Assembly (NCBI GenBank): GCA_031446145.1
Contig: CP132903.1
Location: 868,001-932,000 of the forward strand
From: Arsenophonus sp031446145
GTDB lineage: Bacteria > Pseudomonadota > Gammaproteobacteria > Enterobacterales > Enterobacteriaceae
Direction of reading: 5' to 3'
Length of the DNA: 64,000 nt
The position numbers and the translations under genes are program-made. Each line of letters begins with the position of its first letter. The first letter of the stretch is position 1. The notes beneath the pieces are model-generated. The model saw only the letters and a list, made by a program, of their open reading frames with translations. It was not told the DNA's origin and did no database searches. Positions 40,372 to 50,152 of the stretch are shown here, piece after piece.

Positions 40372-40853
40372 AAATTTACTATTTTTTATCTGAAAATATT
40401 TTGATATTTTTAACTTTTATTTATCTAAATTTATACCATTTATTTTATAAAAAAAAATAAAATTAATAATTAAAAATTTTGTATTTCAATACTAAATAAA
40501 TAGCATATTTATTAAATAAGTAGTATATTCTTATTATATTTTAAAAAAATTTCGAGTTTTAATATATTTTACATGCAATACGTTTTATCATAATTCATAT
40601 ACAATAAATTATATAATTTTTATGATTTTTAAAAAACATACTGTTGAAAATTTAAAACATATGTCAATAAATATAAAAAATTATTAATTGCAAGATATTC
40701 ATATTTACATAAAAAATATTTTATAATCATATCAAAATATCATAATCATTTATTTAAAGAACATTTAATACTAATTTAAAAATTGTTATTAATCTATATT
40801 ATATGAAAATTTTATATAATAATTGGTTGAAAATATTCTACTGGAAATAAGTC
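40372..40853. other. gap between divergent iscS and suhB
   Basis: The regulator gene iscR, normally here, is gone without visible relic. AT-rich, with no clear promoter pair. Confidence 0.5.
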
Positions 40854-41657
40854 ATGCATCCCATCCTAAATATTGCTATCAAAGCTGCTCGACAAGCAGG
40901 TAATTTTATTAGCAAAAGCTACGAAAAAACTTTTCCTATGGAAATAAAACCAAATAAAACAAATGATTTTATATCGCATGTTAATAAACATGCAGAAAAA
41001 ATTATTATTGAAACAATTCATAAATTTTATCCTACTCATATGATTCTTACTGCAGAAAATCAAAAAACAATTACAAAAAAAACATCTATTCATTGGTTAA
41101 TTAATCCATTAAATGGGATCATTAATTTTAGTAAACGTTTGCCTCATTTTTCTGTCTCCATTGCTGTTTTTATTAAAGTCCGTACAGAAATTTCTGTCAT
41201 TTACAACCCTATACTTAATGAACTATTCACAGCTGTACGTGGGCAGGGAGCACAATTAAACGGTTATCGTCTTCGTATGAAAAATGCTAATGATTTAGAC
41301 GGAGCAATTATTGCAACTGAATTTCCATTGCATGATAAGAAAAATTTAGAATCTTATATTAATATTATTTATAAATTATTCAATAAATGTGCTCATTTTC
41401 GTCATACAGGCTCGATTGCTTTAGATCTAGCTTATGTAGCAACTGATCGTATGGATGTCTTCTTGAAGATTGGCTTACAAAGTTTTGATTTTATGGCTGG
41501 CGAATTAATAATTCATGAAGCAGGTGGGATTATAACCAATTTTGTTGGTGGATATAATTATTTAAAATCAGGAAATATTTTAGCTGGTAGCCCTCGTATA
41601 ATAAAAAAGATTTTGCCAGAAATAAAAAAAGAATTAACAGATTCATTAAGAAATTGA
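40854..41657 (+). CDS. suhB: SuhB, inositol-monophosphatase fold with lost catalytic residues
   Basis: In E. coli SuhB is an inositol-1-phosphatase that also joins the Nus factors in rRNA antitermination and ribosome maturation. The 267-residue protein has the same length and aligns without gaps: MHPILNIAIKAARQAGNFI, RLPHFSVSIAV, GQGAQLNGYRLR and HTGSIALDLAYVA. The metal site is ruined. D44 is N, E67 is A, D84 is N, D87 is N (the DPLDGT motif reads NPLNGI) and T89 is I. Only the equivalent of D212 (FDFMAGE) and E68 remain. Phosphatase activity is thus very unlikely, while the fold and surface look kept, which points to the RNA-polymerase role. It is divergent from iscS, as on the backbone. 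Confidence 0.94.
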   Translation: MHPILNIAIKAARQAGNFISKSYEKTFPMEIKPNKTNDFISHVNKHAEKIIIETIHKFYPTHMILTAENQKTITKKTSIHWLINPLNGIINFSKRLPHFSVSIAVFIKVRTEISVIYNPILNELFTAVRGQGAQLNGYRLRMKNANDLDGAIIATEFPLHDKKNLESYINIIYKLFNKCAHFRHTGSIALDLAYVATDRMDVFLKIGLQSFDFMAGELIIHEAGGIITNFVGGYNYLKSGNILAGSPRIIKKILPEIKKELTDSLRN

Positions 41658-41842
41658 TGATTTTGTAATATATAAAAAATATTAATATCAAAAAAGAAAC
41701 TATTTTAAATAGCAAAAATTCAAAGTTTATATTTGAGTGCTTCAAATAAACGATATTTTTATTAAATATAATATTTTGATTTCTTCAATTATGTTATTTT
41801 TATATTATATCGTTCAAAAAATATAATAAAAAAATCTTTTAA

Positions 41843-43096
41843 TTAAATATATACAGGAAAGTTTTTACAAACTCTTAATACTTGTTTTTTTATTTTATAA
41901 ATTAAAAGTTCATCATCAATATTATCTAATATATCACATATCCAAATTGCTAATTTAGCTGATTCTTTTTCTTTCAAGCCGCGACGGGTAATGGCTGGTG
42001 TGCCAATTCGAATCCCTGAAGTAATATATGAGTTATTCATATCATTTGGTACAGCATTTTTATTTACAATAATATTTGCAGAAGCTAATTTTTCAGCTAC
42101 TATTTTACCGGTAAGTTTTTTATTTGATAAATTTAATAAAAATAGATGATTTTCAGTACCATCAGAAACAATATTATAACCACGATCAATAAAAATTTTT
42201 GCCATCATTTTAGAATTTTTAATAATTTGCTGTTGATAAGTTTTAAATTCAGGTTCCATTGCTTCTTTAAATGCAATAGCTTTCCCTGCTATAATATGCA
42301 TTAACGGTCCTCCTTGAGTACCAGGAAATACTGCAGAGTTAATTTTTTTATAAAATTCCTCATTGTTACCTTTAGCCAAAATTAAACCACCACGAGGTCC
42401 AGCTAATGTTTTATGAGTGGTGCTTGTAACAACGTGTGCATATGAAACTGGATTAGGATAAATACCTACAGCAACCAAACCTGCAACATGTGCCATATCA
42501 ACTAATAAATAAGCTCCTATAACATCTGCGATTTGACGCATTTTTTTCCAATTTACTACACCTGAATAAGCAGAAAAACCACCAATAATCATCTTAGGTT
42601 GATATTGATATGCTTTTTTTTCAAGATTCTCATAATCAATGTGACCACTTTCATCAAGACCATAAGAAACAATATTATACATTTTCCCAGAAAAATTAAC
42701 TACTGAACCGTGTGTTAAATGTCCACCATGCAGTAAATTCATCCCCAATATTGTATCTCCTGGTTTTAATAAAGCCATATAAACAGCAATGTTAGCTTGT
42801 GAACCTGAATGTGGTTGAACGTTAGCAAAATCAGCATCGAATAGTTTTTTTGCACGATTTATAGCAATTTCCTCAACCATGTCAACATATTCACAACCAG
42901 AATAATAACGCTTACCTGGATACCCTTCGGCATATTTATTGGTAAGTTGAGAACCTTGAGCTTCCATAATTATTGAACTAGTATAGTTTTCTGAAGCAAT
43001 GAGTTCAATATGATCTTCCTGACGCTGAAATTCATTCTTCATTGCAAACCACAATTCTTTGTCATAATCTGCAATACATTTACCGTATTTTAACAT
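41843..43096 (-). CDS. glyA: serine hydroxymethyltransferase
   Basis: Interconverts serine and glycine while charging tetrahydrofolate with a one-carbon unit. It is 417 residues, the E. coli length. The PLP lysine lies in VTSTTHKTLAGPRGG near residue 229. Also seen are ELIASENYTS, KYAEGYPGKRYYSGCE and the His-rich NLLHGGHLTHG block. It links folate metabolism (PabB upstream in the pathway) to the imported serine suggested by sdaC. GGGAA precedes the start. Confidence 0.97.
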   Translation of the reverse strand: MLKYGKCIADYDKELWFAMKNEFQRQEDHIELIASENYTSSIIMEAQGSQLTNKYAEGYPGKRYYSGCEYVDMVEEIAINRAKKLFDADFANVQPHSGSQANIAVYMALLKPGDTILGMNLLHGGHLTHGSVVNFSGKMYNIVSYGLDESGHIDYENLEKKAYQYQPKMIIGGFSAYSGVVNWKKMRQIADVIGAYLLVDMAHVAGLVAVGIYPNPVSYAHVVTSTTHKTLAGPRGGLILAKGNNEEFYKKINSAVFPGTQGGPLMHIIAGKAIAFKEAMEPEFKTYQQQIIKNSKMMAKIFIDRGYNIVSDGTENHLFLLNLSNKKLTGKIVAEKLASANIIVNKNAVPNDMNNSYITSGIRIGTPAITRRGLKEKESAKLAIWICDILDNIDDELLIYKIKKQVLRVCKNFPVYI

Positions 43097-43279
43097 GAAT
43101 ATTCCCTTGTTTTATCTTTAAATATCTATATTGTATAGACTATAAAATATGTTATTTTTTATTATTATTTAATAGTATATATTAAATTGTCAAAAATAAT
43201 GTTTTTACAAAAACTGGTTTTTAATCAAACATCATTTAAAAACATAAATAATATCATTATTATCTTATAATTCTTATTA

Positions 43280-44902
43280 TTACCAATTTTTTCTACCAAA
43301 ACCAGAAGTAATAGGATAACGTCTATCATTATTAAATTTTTTTATCGTAATACGTGGACCTATAGGTGCTTGACGTCTTTTGAATTCATTAATATCTACT
43401 AATTTAATAATTTTACGCACTGTCATTTCATCAAAGCCATTCATAACCAATTCATGAATTGATTTATCTTTTTCAATATATCCTTCAAGTATTGGATCTA
43501 ATATTTTATAAGGCGGTAAACTATCTTGATCATACTGTTTTATCATTAATTCAGCAGAAGGACTTCGTTTAATAACAGCTTCTGGGATAGCTAATGAAAT
43601 AGTGTTACGATATTTTGCTAGTTGAAATACTAATGTTTTTGATACATCATTAAGAACAGCAAACCCTCCAGACATATCACCATACATTGTAGTATAACCT
43701 ACAGAAAATTCACTCTTATTTGTTGTAGTTAAAACTAAAGATCCATTCTTATTTGATATAGACATTAAGATGATAGCTCGACAGCGTGCTTGTAAATTTT
43801 CTTCTGTTTTGTCTAAATGAACATTCTTAAATAATGGTAATAAAGCACACATGAAAGCATTATAAATAGGTTCAATAGAAACAATAGAAAATTTTACATT
43901 TAATAAATTTGCTTGTTCTTTAGCATAAAGAATACTTAGTTGACTAGTATACTTAAAAGGCATCATGATTGTTTGAATTTTATCTTTTCCTAAAGCATCT
44001 ACTGCAATAGTTAAAGTTAAAGCAGAATCAATCCCACCAGATAACCCCAAAATAACACTGGAGAAGCCATTTTTATTAATATAATCACGGGTGGACATTA
44101 CTAATGCTTCATAAATTCCTGCAGTAGAAGATAAATTTTTCTTAAATTTACCTATCGGTAAAGGTTTAGAATTATTAAATCTACACTGTATTATTTCTTC
44201 AGAAAATAATTTTAAATAATGAGTTACTTCACCTTTATTATTTAATATTTTAGATCCACCATCAAATATAAGATCATCTTGACCTCCAACTTGATTTAAA
44301 TAAATAATAGGCAAATGAATTCTTTTAGAGTGATATTTTAATAATGCTGAACGAATATGAGGTTTTGTACGATCATAAGGAGAAGCATTGATAATTATCA
44401 ATATATCAGCATTTTTTTCTTTAATAGCATTAACTGGTTCATTAAACCAAACATCTTCGCAAATTAAAAATCCTAAATTATAATTTTTAAAAGACAGTAC
44501 ACATGTTTTATTACCTGCATGAAAATAACGTTTTTCGTCAAAAACACCATAATTAGGTAATTTTTGTTTAAAATAATGTGCTATTTTTTTTCCTTTCCAT
44601 AAAAATGATAATGCGTTATAACATTTTCTATTTTTTTTAAATGGATGACCAACAACGATTGCTATATCTTGACTGGCCTTTTTTAGTCGATAAAGCTGTT
44701 CAACACAGCGTCGATGAAAATCTTGACGAAACAACAAATCTTGAGGAGGATATCCAGTTAAAGCTAACTCAGAAAATAAAATAAGATGAGCACCATTTTT
44801 ATGTTGAATTCTAGTTTCGTTTAACATACGTTCACAATTACCTTCAATATCACCTACTACCCAATTTAGTTGGGCTAATGCAATATTTAGAATTCGATTC
44901 AT
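43280..44902 (-). CDS. nadE: glutamine-dependent NAD synthetase
   Basis: Makes NAD from nicotinic-acid adenine dinucleotide, with ammonia taken from glutamine. The N-terminal nitrilase-type domain (about 1-260) shows the triad regions ELALTGYPPQDLL (Glu), KQKLPNYGVFDEKRYF (Lys) and ICEDVWF (Cys). The C-terminal synthetase has the ATP-pyrophosphatase loop GLSGGIDSALT, TMYGDMSGGFAVLNDVSKTLV and the RRQAPIGPRI tail. This is the ~540-residue form, not the 275-residue ammonia form of E. coli. The start at 44902 is preferred to the ATG at 44911 because GGAG (44913-44916) is too close to the latter and the family begins LNIALAQLNW. It needs NaAD, so a supplying route beyond PnuC must exist elsewhere. 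Confidence 0.95.
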   Translation of the reverse strand: MNRILNIALAQLNWVVGDIEGNCERMLNETRIQHKNGAHLILFSELALTGYPPQDLLFRQDFHRRCVEQLYRLKKASQDIAIVVGHPFKKNRKCYNALSFLWKGKKIAHYFKQKLPNYGVFDEKRYFHAGNKTCVLSFKNYNLGFLICEDVWFNEPVNAIKEKNADILIIINASPYDRTKPHIRSALLKYHSKRIHLPIIYLNQVGGQDDLIFDGGSKILNNKGEVTHYLKLFSEEIIQCRFNNSKPLPIGKFKKNLSSTAGIYEALVMSTRDYINKNGFSSVILGLSGGIDSALTLTIAVDALGKDKIQTIMMPFKYTSQLSILYAKEQANLLNVKFSIVSIEPIYNAFMCALLPLFKNVHLDKTEENLQARCRAIILMSISNKNGSLVLTTTNKSEFSVGYTTMYGDMSGGFAVLNDVSKTLVFQLAKYRNTISLAIPEAVIKRSPSAELMIKQYDQDSLPPYKILDPILEGYIEKDKSIHELVMNGFDEMTVRKIIKLVDINEFKRRQAPIGPRITIKKFNNDRRYPITSGFGRKNW

Positions 44903-44911
44903 AAAATTCAT

Positions 44912-45608
44912 TCTCCATAGATAAATATAATTATTTTTTGTAAATTTTTATAATGTTATTGATTGTTCAAAAAATAATTTATAATATTTTTTATACTAAT
45001 TCACTACTATTACATAAATAGTATATTTTTAAATATTATGATAATTTTTATATGAAATTAAATATAAATTTATAAAAAATATAGAAAAATAATTTAATAC
45101 ACAATGAAATTATAAAAAACATAACTTTTTTAAAAAAAATTATATAAAACATCAATTAATAATGAACTAATAACTTTTTTTTAATAATATTTAAATTCTA
45201 AAATGCTTAAAAAAATATTTATTCAAATTATCTAATAAATAACTTATATAAAAATCTAAAAAGCTTATTTATTAATGATTAGTTAATATGAAATATTTTG
45301 TATATTATTTTACAAAATGTCCTGTTATCTAAAAGAAGAAAAATATTTTTTTAATTTTTGTTTTAATAAAATATATTGATTGAAATTAATGTTTTAAAAA
45401 TTATATATTTATATAACAAAAACATTTTTTAAATATTTGATTAATTATATTATAAAATATAAAAAATATTTTTTCAGCTTATAAACTAAATTTCCTATAG
45501 CATAGTAACTTTAATTTTTATAAAAATATTTTATTAAGAAAATTGATTTATAAAAAAATAATGAATATTCATAAATTAATTAAAATTATTTTTTGTATAA
45601 AAATTACA
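44912..45608. other. AT-rich gap between nadE and tadA
   Basis: No gene or relic recognised. The chromosomal junction between the glyA-nadE and tadA-lepA backbone segments falls here; purL and mltF, near tadA in E. coli, are absent. Confidence 0.5.
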
Positions 45609-46082
45609 CTATTTGATTTTTTTTATTCGAATTCTTTTAAAAAAATACCCTAATATACTTGAACATTCATTAGCTAAAATGCCTCCATTTACCAAAATAC
45701 GATGTTTTGTATCAGGATAATTAAAAATATTTATAACTGATCCTGCAGCCCCTGTTTTTGGATTATATGCACCGTAAACCAAACGACTAATACGTGCATG
45801 AATCATTGCTCCTGCACACATAATACAAGGTTCTAATGTCACATAAAGTGTCGTATGAAGTAATCGATAATTTTTAAAATATTTACCTCCCGCCCGCAAA
45901 ACTAAAATTTCAGCATGAGCACTTGGATCATGACTGCATATTGGTTGATTCCAATCTTTTGCAATCAATTGATTATCGTGTATTAATAATGCACCTACAG
46001 GAATTTCACCTTTTTTTTGAGCGTATTTTGCAAGTAAAATAGTTTTTTGCATCCAATAAAGATCTTGATTAATATAGTTCAC
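45609..46082 (-). CDS. tadA: tRNA-specific adenosine deaminase
   Basis: Converts A34 of tRNA-Arg(ACG) to inosine so that it reads CGU, CGC and CGA. The 157 residues (E. coli 167) hold the zinc site: HAE in PSAHAEILVLR near residue 57 and PCIMC in LEPCIMCAGAMIHARI near 87-90. YWMQKTILLAKYAQ at the N-terminus and VYGAYNPKTGAAGS near 110-125 are family-typical. Essential in enterobacteria. First gene of the tadA-yfhL-acpS-pdxJ backbone block. Confidence 0.95.
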   Translation of the reverse strand: MNYINQDLYWMQKTILLAKYAQKKGEIPVGALLIHDNQLIAKDWNQPICSHDPSAHAEILVLRAGGKYFKNYRLLHTTLYVTLEPCIMCAGAMIHARISRLVYGAYNPKTGAAGSVINIFNYPDTKHRILVNGGILANECSSILGYFFKRIRIKKIK

Positions 46083-46555
46083 ACATAAAACTCTTTTTAG
46101 ATTATTAAAGTGATTAATATCGTATATAATATTTTTTCATATTAATTATATTAATAAATAATATGAAAAATATTTATATAACTTAATAAAATCTTTTTTT
46201 ATCCTTGAATATCATTATTATTTAATAATTAAGAAATATTATTTTATTAAAATTTATATTCAAAAATACTTTTTATTCACATTAAAATTTAATTTTCTTT
46301 AAATAAAGAACAACAATATAGTTTAATATAATGTTTATAACTGGCAAAAATAATTAAATTGATTATTGTGATAATCGTATATATAATCTCTAAATTATAA
46401 ATATATTAACATATAAAAATACATAATATTAAAACACAGAAAAAAAGATAAGTTTTATAATATAAATTATAAAATTTATAATAATTAAAGATAATATTTT
46501 AATAAATAATATATTTTTAATTTAATTACTAAAAATTTTTTAATAAAATCATAAA
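46083..46555. other. gap between divergent tadA and yfhL
   Basis: AT-rich. No gene recognised. Promoters of both flanking genes must lie here. Confidence 0.5.
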
Positions 46556-46816
46556 ATGTCATTATTAATTACTAATCGTTGTATCAATTGTGATATGTGT
46601 GAACCAGAATGCCCTAATAAAGCAATTTCAATGGGAAAAGAATTTTACAAAATTAACTCTGAACTTTGTACTGAATGTATAGGTCATTATGATCAACCAA
46701 CTTGCCAATCTGTTTGCCCAATTAAAAATGCTATTAAAAAAGATCCAAGTAATATTGAAAACAAAAAAGAATTATGGAAGAAATTCATTATATTAAAAAA
46801 TATTGAAAAAAGTTAA
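46556..46816 (+). CDS. yfhL: YfhL-type 2[4Fe-4S] ferredoxin
   Basis: An 86-residue ferredoxin (E. coli YfhL 86). First cluster motif CINCDMCEPECP near residues 9-20; second CTECIGHYDQPTCQSVCP, with the long insert between second and third Cys that marks YfhL and the Alvin type. SLLITNRCINCD aligns with E. coli ALLITKKCINCD. YfhL is reported to act in tRNA hydroxylation with TrhP in E. coli; here the partner is not in view. Its last four bases overlap the 3' end of acpS on the other strand. It needs Fe-S assembly even though the isc scaffold genes are missing from their usual place. Confidence 0.94.
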   Translation: MSLLITNRCINCDMCEPECPNKAISMGKEFYKINSELCTECIGHYDQPTCQSVCPIKNAIKKDPSNIENKKELWKKFIILKNIEKS

Positions 46817-47193
46817 TTTTCTATTATAACAATAGCATAGGCATATTTTCTTTCATCAGATAAAGATACATGAATTTGACGCACACCAATTGTTTTAGCA
46901 ACTATTTTTGCTTGCTTTAATAAATTTATATTTGGTTTACCTAATTTATCATTAATAATTTCAAATTGATTGAACATTAAACCATTTCTTATCCCAGTTC
47001 CAAAGGCTTTTAGAGCCGCTTCTTTAGCAGCAAAACGTTTTGCTAAGAAATAGATAGGATTAGAATGATATTGATATTCCTCTCTCTCTTTATAGGAGAG
47101 TATACGGTTTGCTAAACGTTCTTTTGAACGCTTTATAATTTTTTCAATACGTACAATTTCAACAAGATCAGCACCTATGCCAATAATAGCCAT
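46813..47193 (-). CDS. acpS: holo-ACP synthase
   Basis: Transfers 4'-phosphopantetheine from CoA to the acyl-carrier protein, activating fatty-acid synthesis. A start at 47193 gives 126 residues (as in E. coli) beginning AIIGIGADLVEIVRIEKI; an upstream in-frame ATG at 47211 would overlap pdxJ. Magnesium- and CoA-site residues lie in GADLVE (Asp near 9) and FLAKRFAAKEAALKAFGTGIRNG (Glu near 58). The pdxJ stop and this start are one base apart (TAA-G-ATG), so the two are translationally linked. Confidence 0.95.
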   Translation of the reverse strand: MAIIGIGADLVEIVRIEKIIKRSKERLANRILSYKEREEYQYHSNPIYFLAKRFAAKEAALKAFGTGIRNGLMFNQFEIINDKLGKPNINLLKQAKIVAKTIGVRQIHVSLSDERKYAYAIVIIEN

Positions 47194-47194
47194 C

Positions 47195-47926
47195 TTAATA
47201 ACGAGACTCATGCAAAATTTTTTTCATATCACTAATAGCCATTTCCATACCGCTAAAAAGCGCTTGCGAAATAATTGCATGACCGATATTTAATTCATGT
47301 ATTCCTTTTAATTGTGCAATACGCTTGACATTGTTATAAGTTAATCCATGACCTGCATTTACTTTAAGTTTTTTAGTATGAGCATAATTTACTGCTAATT
47401 TAACACGTTCAAACTCTATCATTTTCTTTAACTCTGTTGTAGCTTCAGCATATGAACCAGTATTGATTTCCACAAAAGGCGCACCGATTTCTGCTACAGC
47501 GTCAATTTGTTTTATTTCTGGTTCAATAAACACAGAAACAATAATCCCTACTTTATTTAATTTTTCTACACTCATTGTAACTCGTTTTTTTTCTTTAATA
47601 ACATTTAGTCCACCTTCTGTAGTCATTTCTTCTGCTTTTTCTGGTACTAAACAACAAAGTTCAGGTTTTATTTGAGAAACAAAATTAATCATTTCATCAT
47701 TTATTGCTATTTCTATGTTCATCTTTGTTTGTACAATTTGAGTAAGCAATATAATATCACGCTCAGTAATATGTCGACGATCTTGACGTAAATGCACAGT
47801 GATTCCATTTGCACCAGCTTGTTCAGCAAGAAATGCAGCATAAACTGGATCGGGATATTTTGTTTTTCTTGCATTACGTATTGTTGCAACATGATCAATA
47901 TTAACAGCTAATAATAAATCTGACAT
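47195..47926 (-). CDS. pdxJ: pyridoxine 5'-phosphate synthase
   Basis: Condenses 1-deoxyxylulose 5-phosphate with 3-amino-2-oxopropyl phosphate to form pyridoxine phosphate (vitamin B6). It is 243 residues, the same as E. coli. LAVNIDHVATIRNARKT, GITVHLRQDRRHI, FIEPEIKQI and VNAGHGLTYNNV cover the barrel's active-site loops, including the catalytic His and Glu. B6 is a vitamin that blood-feeding hosts need from symbionts; PdxA and others must be elsewhere. It is immediately upstream of acpS, as on the backbone. Confidence 0.96.
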   Translation of the reverse strand: MSDLLLAVNIDHVATIRNARKTKYPDPVYAAFLAEQAGANGITVHLRQDRRHITERDIILLTQIVQTKMNIEIAINDEMINFVSQIKPELCCLVPEKAEEMTTEGGLNVIKEKKRVTMSVEKLNKVGIIVSVFIEPEIKQIDAVAEIGAPFVEINTGSYAEATTELKKMIEFERVKLAVNYAHTKKLKVNAGHGLTYNNVKRIAQLKGIHELNIGHAIISQALFSGMEMAISDMKKILHESRY

Positions 47927-48363
47927 ATAATTCCTATTGTTTTATTAAAAATTTTGCTGAAAAGTTATGGAGTTATAATATTGTAAAAAAAGATACAATG
48001 AAAATAATACAGGAGATCAATAGATTAACTTTTAACAATCATCAAAATCTAAAGTTAAAATTTTGAAAAAATTTACTAAAAATAAAAAAATTAATAAAAA
48101 ATAATTTTAATGAATATTAAATATAACACAATCATTTTACTCTAAAAAGCATTCTATTTGCTATAAATAATATTCTTCACTATATATAAAAATACATTTT
48201 CCTTATTATATAAAATATTGCATGAAAAAATTTGGTTTATGAGTATATCTTTATATATCAAAAAATAATAAAATAACTATTTATACAATTTTAAAAAACA
48301 GATTGAAAATAAAAATAAATTTTTATAGTAAACCTAAACATTTTATAAAAAAATAAAACAAAT
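47927..48363. other. gap where recO is missing
   Basis: E. coli has recO between pdxJ and era. The 437 bases here show no RecO-like frame, so RecFOR loading of RecA through RecO is not supported from this locus. Confidence 0.6.
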
Positions 48364-49222
48364 CTATATCTGCCTACTAACTTTCACAAAAAGCACAAGA
48401 TAAATTTTAGTAGAAAAAATTTTTTCCATACTTATTCTAGCTGCAATTCCAATTTGTTTAATTTTGTTGCCTTTATAACCAATCACTATTTTTTTTTGAC
48501 TATTTTTTTTAACAAAAATGACTCCATTAATATTATAACCCCCTCTTTTATTAACGAGAAATTGATCAATTTCAATTTCAACAGAATAAGGTAGTTCATC
48601 ACCTAAAAAACGCATAATTTTTTCACGAATAATTTCAGAAGCCATAAAACTTTTTGAGCAATTAGTAATATAATTTTTGTTGAAATAATGTGAAGCTACT
48701 GGAATATGCTGAGATACAATATTGCTTATAATATTTATGCCTACACCATTTTTTGCACTAGTTGGTACAATATCTAAAAAATTCATTTGCTTGCTTAAGA
48801 ATTTAATGTGAGGCAATAATTTTTCTTTATTTTCTAAATTATCAATTTTGTTAATTACTAACAGTACAGTAGAATTAAAATTAACTAAATCATTAATTAT
48901 AGCTATTTCATTTTTTGTCCAATATATTCCTTCAACCACAAAAATAATTAATTTTATCTCCGATATTAAATTAATCGATATTTTATTCATTAAGCGATTT
49001 AAATTATTTTTTTTTTATATCCACTCCTGGAGTATCAATATAAATAGATTGATAATTGTCTTTTGTTTTGATTCCAATAATACGATCACGGGTTGTTTGG
49101 GGTTTATTAGAAGTAATAGAAATTTTTTTTCCTAATAATTTATTTAATAATGTTGATTTTCCTACATTTGTACGACCTATAATCCCTACAAATCCACAAT
49201 GATTTTTTTTTTGTATATTCAT
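48364..49222 (-). CDS. era: era GTPase gene, interrupted by a one-base frameshift in an A10 tract
   Basis: Era is an essential GTPase that guides 16S rRNA 3'-end maturation and 30S assembly. From the ATG at 49222 the frame gives IIGRTNVGKSTLLNKLLG (P-loop), PQTTRDRI and IDTPGVDIKKK, then stops at a run of ten A (49007-49016 on the plus strand as T). One base fewer gives VDIKKNNLNRLMNK, aligning without a gap to E. coli HMEEKRAINRLMNK. The rest then runs to 48364: VINKIDNL, FLDIVPTSAKNGVG, FMASEIIREKIMRFLGDELPYSVEIEI and KH-domain VIGYKGNKIKQIG. It ends at LFVKVSRQI, about 15 residues short of E. coli. Everything but the tract looks under selection, so transcriptional slippage may rescue it. 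rnc lies 10 bases upstream. Confidence 0.9.
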
Positions 49223-49232
49223 TTTTTTTATT

Positions 49233-49937
49233 TTATCCTAACTCCAATATTTTTAAAGCTTGCTCTGCTGCTGCTTGTTCTGCTTTTCGACGACTAGACC
49301 CGATACCTGCTACAGGTCTATTTATTTTACAAACCTGACAGTGAATTGTAAATTCTTGTTCGTGCGCTTCACCACGAATTTGAACAACAAAATAACTTGG
49401 TAAAGGCAAATGACGTCCCTGCAAATATTCTTGCAACCGTGTTTTATAGTCTTTTTGCTTATCGCCAGGGTTAATTGTTGATAACCTACTATTATACCAT
49501 TCTAAAATAATCTTTTCAGTTTTTTGAATATTACTATCTAAAAAAATACTGCCAATTAAAGCTTCAATAGTATCGGCTAAAATTGATTCTCTATGAGAGC
49601 CACCACTTTTAAATTCACCAGGACCTAAACATAAATATTTTCCTAAATGGAATTCTCGTGCAAGCTCAGTTAATGTATTACCTCTCACTAATGTTGCTCT
49701 CATGCGACTCATATCACCTTCATCTACTTTAGGAAAACGATGATAAAGATTATTAGCAATAACAAGACTTAAGATTGAATCACCTAAAAACTCTAATCTT
49801 TCGTTATGATTACTACTTGCACTGCGATGAGTTAATGCTTGTTTTAATAATTTTATTTCTTTAAAAAAATATCCAAGTTTATATTGTAACTCTTTAATTT
49901 CTTGTGTATTCGACCATTTAATCAAAAAAGAATTCAT
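49233..49937 (-). CDS. rnc: ribonuclease III
   Basis: Cuts double-stranded RNA in rRNA precursors and mRNAs. It has 234 residues (E. coli 226). The signature ERLEFLGDSILSLVIAN (Glu and Asp of the metal site near 46-53) and ILADTIEALIGSIF (Asp and Glu near 122-125) form the catalytic domain. DKQKDYKTRLQEYLQGR and GSSRRKAEQAAAEQALK mark the C-terminal dsRNA-binding domain. It lies between lepB (215 bases upstream) and era, as in the conserved lepA-lepB-rnc-era order. Confidence 0.97.
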   Translation of the reverse strand: MNSFLIKWSNTQEIKELQYKLGYFFKEIKLLKQALTHRSASSNHNERLEFLGDSILSLVIANNLYHRFPKVDEGDMSRMRATLVRGNTLTELAREFHLGKYLCLGPGEFKSGGSHRESILADTIEALIGSIFLDSNIQKTEKIILEWYNSRLSTINPGDKQKDYKTRLQEYLQGRHLPLPSYFVVQIRGEAHEQEFTIHCQVCKINRPVAGIGSSRRKAEQAAAEQALKILELG

Positions 49938-50152
49938 GTACTACCAATTTTGTTTTATTATAATAAATGACATAAAATACAGACTACAAATTCATTAAAT
50001 TAAGTTTTATAAAAAATAATATTTTGCAATTTTTTATGTATATAATTTTTTGAATCATAATTTTTAATCATCATAGTAATATATTTTATATTTATTCTTG
50101 TATTAATCAATTTAACATGAATGATTAGTTTTATTCTGTTTGTTTATTTTTA

